Shown one piece after another: positions 58,240-64,000 of a stretch of DNA of 64,000 nt (position 1 is the stretch's first letter; each line of letters begins with the position of its first letter). The position numbers and the translations under genes are program-made. Origin of the DNA: Torymus aiolomorphi (lineage: Eukaryota > Arthropoda > Insecta > Hymenoptera > Torymidae); NCBI GenBank assembly GCA_036365515.1, contig CM070876.1, positions 122,269,810-122,333,809 on the forward strand. Reading direction: 5' to 3'. The notes under the pieces were generated by a model, which saw only the letters and a program-made list of their open reading frames with translations, did not search any database and was not told where the DNA came from.

Positions 58240-58490
58240 ACCTGTAACTGTTATTTCTGGGATTGTACAGGGTTATATAGTCTATTTTCTCAGAGTTGCG
58301 CCATACAAGTGACTAAAGAAATAATCCTTCTCTGGGTACCGAAACTCTAGCGGAGTCCATAAAATAACGCGAAAACCCTGTCTGTAAATCTGGGACGTCC
58401 CAGAAATAACGTGGAATCCCTGAAATAACGGCTATATACAGTGGAAACGTCCCAGAAATAACGCTTATGGATCTGTATATATACCATATA
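58240..58490. repeat. GGGACGTCCC / GACTAAAGAAATAATCC repeat cluster 2
   Basis: GACTAAAGAAATAATCC (58311-58327), CTGGGACGTCCCAGAAATAACG and CGTCCCAGAAATAACG twice. It is the inverted counterpart of 51580-52030 and abuts a Helitron 3' end. Confidence 0.7.
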
Positions 58491-58530
58491 CTAGGGGGTA
58501 CCCCCTACTCGCTCCGCTCGTCAACCCCCG
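58491..58530 (-). mobile_element. Helitron 3' terminus (minus strand)
   Basis: Minus strand: GACGAGCGGAGCGAGTA, hairpin AGGGGGTACCCCCT (perfect), terminal CTAG at 58494-58491, then T. Same family as 54024. Confidence 0.8.
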
Positions 58531-58860
58531 ACGTCGAATATCAACGATTTGATTTGAAATTTCAACGCATCCTACGAAAATTAATGTTCTCATTAATATT
58601 TTATTTTATAAAAAAATTATTTTATTTACAAAATAGTGCTGTTAGTCAAAGGACTTAATTATAAAAGGAAACTTAAATTATGTAATAACATTTTTGGGAC
58701 ATTATAAAACGCGGTGAAGCATTAAGCAATGTATCTACATTGTTAATTTAAAAATGAATGTGTTGTCTATCTTTTCCACGCCACCCAAGAGGTAGATAGA
58801 AAGGCGCATTTTTTAGAGGTATCCCTTTCTATAATAATTTTACATACCAAAATTACAAAA

Positions 58861-58921
<61 letters not shown>

Positions 58922-60120
58922 CCCATAAGTAAATGGGAGAGATGCCAACTTGATTAGGATCCCAGTGATAGGCACGAGGTGAGAAGACGGAAGCGAGGTC
59001 AAGGCCTCGCTCTCTGCAATCAGCTCGCCACGAGGTACCATCTCTCCGCATCAGCTACTGCAATTTTCATCGGTCACACGCAACTTATATTCACTGGCTC
59101 TACTCATTGACATCGGACACGCTCACCTGCACTTCTCACCATTGTTCACGCATCAACTCAAAGTGCATCGACGATTAGTAGAATCGCTTCGGCTGCAAGG
59201 TAGGAAAACTCACTCCACGTGAGGTTAGGTTACCAACCACGTGTTGGTGACCTAACGTGTTGGCACAGGAGCTGCATTACCATTTGATTGTCAGTAATTC
59301 TCACATGCATCAAATCAACAACATTGGTTTGCTATTTTGTATTTAATCAGCTTCATTGTACGTGAACCGAGGAGAAAGATTTTGACAAAGCTCCACATTC
59401 AACAGCGGCCAAACTCATCTCTAATACAGTAACAAACTCATATCTCACCAGGTCAGTTATCTCTAGTGAGAGATTTCTATTCAATTCAACAGAATGATTA
59501 TTAATTATGACTCACGTTGCGTATACACAACAAGATGTCAAAATTCAACTATTTAATTATTGAACACTCAAAATTTTCATAAAACTCAGATTGTAATTCT
59601 CTTAACATTGTGATACTAAACATTTTCCTTTTAGTAGTTACAAAAATTGATTGAAATAATATTAAATTGTTAAACTCAAGTTAATGAAATAAGTTAATGA
59701 AATAAGTAATTATTGTACAGATATACTGAACCTAAAATTGTAAGAATCGTAATTATTGTGCGCTATTATGTTTTATACAATATACAATGAATTTAACTTT
59801 ACTTATGTGTGTGACTCAGTTTATTTCAACACCTACAGCATGTACTAATGTAGTTAATTAAGGTTTACTCAAACAATTCATAATATACATACGTATATTA
59901 GTATATAATTAGCGATTCTATTAGTATTTTCGTTAGCTGTGCTCGTTTTAAAAATAGGTCAATTGCAGATTCCTACTTATCGACAGTACGGTTTTTATTT
60001 AATTAAATAAACTCTGATCATTTTTCTGGAAAAACACGTCTGTCAGGCGCTCCGTATATGTAAATACTATACTCAGAGTTTTTTTGTGGATGATTCTATT
60101 GGTATTTTCATGAGATGTAC
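58531..60120. other. Noncoding region with CT repeat and a CACGTG palindrome
   Basis: A CT microsatellite lies at 58861-58922. At 59225-59255 two 12-bp arms (TTAGGTTACCAA and complement, one mismatch) enclose CCACGTG. The CAAG/GTAGGAAA junction near 59200 could be a splice donor of an unidentified 5' exon. The rest is AT-rich with nothing recognised. Confidence 0.4.
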
Positions 60121-61917
60121 TGTTACGTCCCGATTCGTGTATAGATTTTAAAGGTATGATTTTACACGATCGCGCACTTTTAACGAAAGTTCTACTTAGC
60201 TAAGCAAGGTAGTTGAGCTGCGTGCCTGGCTTGCGGTCGAGGCGGCGGCCCTTAGGGTAGGCCCCGATGATGGCGTTACGCGCGGGCTGGCTGTGCGAGG
60301 ATCGTCTCGACGGAGACGTGCGTCCTTTGTCTCGCGGGCTGCTGTCACCACTCCCTGTGATCGGCGGGCAGGAAGACCCTCGTTTGCTCGGCTGCCTGCC
60401 TCTCTGGTCCAGCGTCGGCCCGTGGTGGAGATTCCTTCGGTCGCGGCGCGGACGAAATATATTTCTTTACTTTGAAGAATTTTCTTTTGACTCTTTATGC
60501 TTTTAGGAAGACTGCGATACGTTTTTGTAGGTATTCCGTGGATAAATAATAAGACAAAGGCGATTGATTTTATGTTAAAATGTGGAGACGCTCCACGTAT
60601 ATTGAGAAAAATATAGAAGTATAAAAGTATAAACGATCTTGATGGATAAAAATTACAGAGTCAATATATATCGAGAGCTCGTCTCACGAGTGGACTGCCC
60701 TAGTTGGATGGTGGAGGTTGACTGACTGCTGGCTGCTCCGCCCTGCTCTGCCTGCTGAAGGGGGAGCGAGTGGTGGGAGCTCTCCGGCTGTAGTGGGGCG
60801 TCCTTCCTATTGGTCGAGCGGTGGGCGTGGTTTACACTGGTTGATTCTCCCGCTCTAGGCTTGGCTTGGGGACGCCGTTGCTTGATGATGCCATTCAGCT
60901 TGGCGTGGGTTGGTGACGCCATCATGTCGGCTTGCTTTGAGATTCGGCTTACTCCCGATATTTTTATCTGCCTAAGCATTCTCATTCGATAATCAGTTGG
61001 GACACATCGTAATCACACTGATTACTTGGAAAGAGCATGCTTTCACAATGACGCTTATATCTAGAGTTCTGGCATTCGATGCTTTTGATTTATCTTAATG
61101 GGCATTCTTTCGCGGAAAGGATGCCTTGGAGCATGTAATGCTTACAGAAGGTGTTTAGCTTATGTTGGCGGTGCTTGAAGAGCGGACGTGCCTTTGTACT
61201 GTATATCTGATGGTTAATTGCTCTATTTTACTTATGCGGCAGTTCGCTTGAGGAGCGGACGTGCCCGTTCTTATCTGAATGGTGCCTCGATGTGGCGAGA
61301 AAAGAATGTGTTTATAAGATTGCGAGTGCAATGCTTTGCACGAGGATTCTAAGAAATGGCTATCGGCACACAGATAATAATTCGGCAGTGCGTCTGAAGG
61401 GCGGACGTGCCTAATGTATTGCGATTATTTTTTGTCGGCGGATCGACTTTACATACGGCGAGAAAAGAAGGTGTGTACATAAGATAAAACGTGTTGCTCT
61501 GCACGTGCGTTCTTGGAAGGCGTGGCAGATAATCCACTTTATTATAAGTTAATGAATTACGCATTCTTCTCCTTAAGATAATTAAATGTTAGTTAACTAA
61601 GATTGATTAATAATATGACGTGTGCATATGCGTATAGATATAAGAGCATATGTGCACGTGTACAATGAGTGTAGATATATATATAGGTGAGTGAGAGAGT
61701 GCGCTCTCGAGACTGTGTTAATGCATATGGTAAGCTGTAGGCGGGCAAGTTACCGACGGGTGGTAAGTAATCGGCTCGAGGTAAGTAGAGAGGATTACGA
61801 GTGGAGGTAAATGCTTGTAAGGGTTGAGAGGCTGGCAACTGGTAATGTGCCAGTTTGAGGTAAAAGGGTTGTAGAGCCGGTGGCTGGTAAGGTGCCGGCT
61901 CGAGGTAAAAGAATTAA
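60121..61917 (-). other. Repeat-rich 3' region below the envelope gene, possible LTR
   Basis: TGTTACGTCCCG at 60121 has the form of an LTR boundary. Direct repeats follow: GAAGAGCGGACGTGCC-like at about 61170, 61245 and 61390; GGCGAGAAAAGAA.GTGT at 61298 and 61459; GGTAAxGTGCCxGxTxGAGGTAAAA at 61836 and 61887. No second LTR is in the window to compare. A GC-rich block at 60200-60450 contains ORFs without motifs. Confidence 0.45.
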
Positions 61918-64000
61918 TTAGATCTTCTGCTCTTTATCTTGAAATGAAAAAGATCGGAGTGCATACTCGCGTTCAGACGTTACACCCCCCTGGTTAAGAT
62001 TGAAGTCGGGAGCTGAACGATTTCGACTTGAATCAGCTGAGTAATTGAACGCGGATCTACTTTCCGTTAATTCAGGATAAATACGCTGGGGTGGTAGGTT
62101 GGAAGTCCTTGGCGGGATGTGTGGAGGTGCGGTAGCAGGTGGGTTCTGTGGAAGTGGAGGAGGTGATGGTGAGAATCCAGGTGATGGTTTGCATTCGGCT
62201 ACGGGTTCTTTTTCGTGGTTCTCCTCGACTTCTATATCCGCGGGTATGTTTTCTGATTTCCGCGAGCGTTTTGGTAGAGGCCCCTGACTTAAATGCACGA
62301 GTATATTTGCTATTGTTCCCCAAAAGGCTCCTAAGAGTTTAATGCTTGTTCCGTAAATTGAGTAAAGCGTATATCCGTGTATTATCGTATTTATTACGTA
62401 TTTGCATGAGTTGAAAATAAATATTATTGCCATAATGGCTGCGCTTGCCGAACCGAAAGTGATAAAATAATACCATATTTTGGTGGCGGCTCTTTCAGTG
62501 AATTTGTTAAGGCTATCCTCACTCAAAAACCCGAGTAGATCTAGGCTAGGATCGGCTACCGCGTGTCCTGTTGCTCCGCGCGCTATTTGATTGAGCACCG
62601 CTGGCTTATCCGCGGGGAACATCATAGCATTCCGGTAGCCTTCTAGATCGGCTTCTGAATATATACCGCTCTCGACTAACTCGCCTGGCTCCTGGTATTG
62701 CCATGTAGGTTTGTTTAATGGCTGTAGTATTTGAGGAGCATCGGTTTTTGACGGATGTGGGTTTAATTGATACCATTTGTTATCTATCTCGAACACTGTT
62801 GGAAGTATTCGGCTGCAATCGCGTTCCGTACCGTGAGTCGTGAGCACGCGTGACTTTGTTGTCAGAAAGTACGATCGATTGTTGTATGAGACGGGCAACT
62901 CCACGAAACAAGAGTTGTTCGTGTTTCTCAGTTTTACGTTAACGACCGAGCATTTAACTAGGTGTGCTACGTCGCCGGCGAACACAGCCATATAGCCCGG
63001 TTCTTTCATGATAGTAAATGCAAATTCATCGGGATTGACCGATGATTGAGACAGAGAATTTTTAATTACTTGTTGCTCCAAAATACAGCGATGCGTTATG
63101 ATGTCTTTGTATAGCGATGTTATCTCATTTTTGAAGTGATTCGCGATATACATTATTTTCGTGTTGAAGTATGCTGTGAGCATAACGTCTTTCGCGCCTA
63201 CTTTGTAATTTTTCGTAGGGAATGGGTTGTTAGCCGTGGTCTCATAAATAAAAATCTGTTTTTGTTCGGTCGTTTTTAAAGTTATTCCACATAGCGTTTT
63301 ACTACCGTGATCCGCAAAAGCAAATTTCTTTCCGTCGGTAGCATTCGAAAAATAAACTGTCGCGGTATCGAGTTCTTCGTCTCGAGTTTTAACTGCATGT
63401 CCCTCGTAAATAATTGCGTATGTATCTAGTTCGCACATGCCGCGTGAGGTTTTATCCCAAAATATAAACGCTTCCGTTGTGTCGCGACAAGTTTCCTTCT
63501 CGTAATCGCAATTTACTCCGGAAGGAAGTAAGAGAATGTTTGCGGGTAATTTCAAAGTGGCTTCACCTTTCGTGTAATAAATTTCGAGTTCGGCGGTTAC
63601 TATCATATTTTCCTTATCCCGATAGATTCCTCCTTTGCAGTAAGAATTGTGTTCTATGATCCCGATTATTTTAATTGTTCTAAAATTTGTCTGTTCCGAG
63701 ACAAGATCTTCGATTATTGTATCACCGATTTTTATTCGATTCGTGGTTATTAGAGAGTCACACATCTCTCGCGTTAGTTGGAGGTACCGTGTCTCGTCTG
63801 GGATAGGAGAAAGGGATACATGAGAATGCATACCGCAATAACGAGCCCTGCGGGTCGATTTTATTTTACATTCTTTTATAGGGACTTCCGAGTGCTCTAA
63901 TTTTTGGATGATTTGAATAAAAGTGTCTTCGCGTTTTACCCTAATCGTCTCGAAATCGCACTCACCCACTCTTCTCAGCGAGATGGTCGTGACGTTTGGT
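61918..64000 (-). CDS. env: Viral-type envelope glycoprotein (chuvirus-like), partial at 5' end
   Basis: A minus-strand frame with no stop runs from the window edge to the stop at 61918; the first ~10 codons seen lie upstream of a GTG that is not a convincing start. Visible features: CGMHSH with spaced Cys in the N-terminal third, several N-x-S/T sites, many Cys, a hydrophobic membrane segment (about 185 residues before the end, ITFGSASAAIMAIIFIF), a second amphipathic stretch, and a ~150-residue cytoplasmic tail with a polyproline block. This pattern resembles envelope proteins captured by insect BEL/Pao and Gypsy elements from chuvirus-like negative-strand viruses. It lies about 1.8 kb above a possible LTR edge, so it is probably an element env. 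No gag or pol is in the window. A stand-alone domesticated gene is the alternative. Confidence 0.7.
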   Translation of the reverse strand, partial: PNVTTISLRRVGECDFETIRVKREDTFIQIIQKLEHSEVPIKECKIKSTRRARYCGMHSHVSLSPIPDETRYLQLTREMCDSLITTNRIKIGDTIIEDLVSEQTNFRTIKIIGIIEHNSYCKGGIYRDKENMIVTAELEIYYTKGEATLKLPANILLLPSGVNCDYEKETCRDTTEAFIFWDKTSRGMCELDTYAIIYEGHAVKTRDEELDTATVYFSNATDGKKFAFADHGSKTLCGITLKTTEQKQIFIYETTANNPFPTKNYKVGAKDVMLTAYFNTKIMYIANHFKNEITSLYKDIITHRCILEQQVIKNSLSQSSVNPDEFAFTIMKEPGYMAVFAGDVAHLVKCSVVNVKLRNTNNSCFVELPVSYNNRSYFLTTKSRVLTTHGTERDCSRILPTVFEIDNKWYQLNPHPSKTDAPQILQPLNKPTWQYQEPGELVESGIYSEADLEGYRNAMMFPADKPAVLNQIARGATGHAVADPSLDLLGFLSEDSLNKFTERAATKIWYYFITFGSASAAIMAIIFIFNSCKYVINTIIHGYTLYSIYGTSIKLLGAFWGTIANILVHLSQGPLPKRSRKSENIPADIEVEENHEKEPVAECKPSPGFSPSPPPLPQNPPATAPPHIPPRTSNLPPQRIYPELTESRSAFNYSADSSRNRSAPDFNLNQGGVTSEREYALRSFSFQDKEQKI

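Overview
The window is eukaryotic, AT-rich, and made almost entirely of transposable elements. The element set (mariner, a Tc1/mariner element with long terminal inverted repeats, BEL/Pao, Gypsy, CR1/Jockey-like LINEs, Helitrons with an OB-fold gene, a captured viral-type glycoprotein) fits an arthropod, most likely an insect. The species cannot be fixed from sequence alone. I see no convincing single-copy host gene, tRNA, rRNA or CRISPR; prokaryotic features such as operons and ribosome binding sites do not apply.

1-19 kb is a Helitron-rich zone. The window opens inside the last codons of a Helitron Rep-helicase. A four-exon OB-fold (RPA-like) gene follows at 8.3-9.2 kb, and a textbook Helitron 3' end (7-bp hairpin plus CTAG) lies at 10.9 kb. 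The helicase end and the OB-fold gene are separated by a 5.3-kb palindromic fold-back element (2973-8278). A second, truncated fold-back copy (14.2-16.5 kb), a Gypsy integrase and LTR remnant (16.5-18.4 kb) and a Helitron Rep N-terminal fragment (18.4-18.6 kb) follow.

19.3-25.5 kb holds a minus-strand LINE (zinc-knuckle ORF1, endonuclease, reverse transcriptase). It is split by a TTAA-flanked piggyBac-like MITE and by a 2,992-bp Tc1/mariner-superfamily transposon with ~600-bp inverted repeats. 26-32 kb holds a small fold-back element, a palindromic array of four LTR-like units joined by tRNA-Tyr-type primer sites, tandem repeats, a 1.66-kb noncoding dispersed repeat and another inverted-repeat element.

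32.1-47.8 kb can be read as one minus-strand BEL/Pao element. Its LTRs are at 32111-32378 and 47225-47760, with target duplication ATATA on both sides. It was expanded to 15.6 kb by two head-to-head CR1-like LINEs, two MITEs and a solo-LTR-like insert. Its coding region is dead: the protease aspartate is replaced, the RT YVDD block is missing and there are many stops. It sits inside a tandem-repeat array that resumes on the far side.

48-60 kb is mostly noncoding repeat. It contains a 1.9-kb inverted-repeat element, two minus-strand Helitron 3' ends, a mariner pseudogene with three nonsense codons, and a second copy of the 1.6-kb dispersed repeat. The window ends in a long uninterrupted minus-strand frame (61918-64000) for a viral-type envelope glycoprotein that runs off the edge, followed downstream by a repeat-rich 3' region.

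The elements do not cooperate as a pathway. The layout records nested insertions, and the nesting order gives relative ages.
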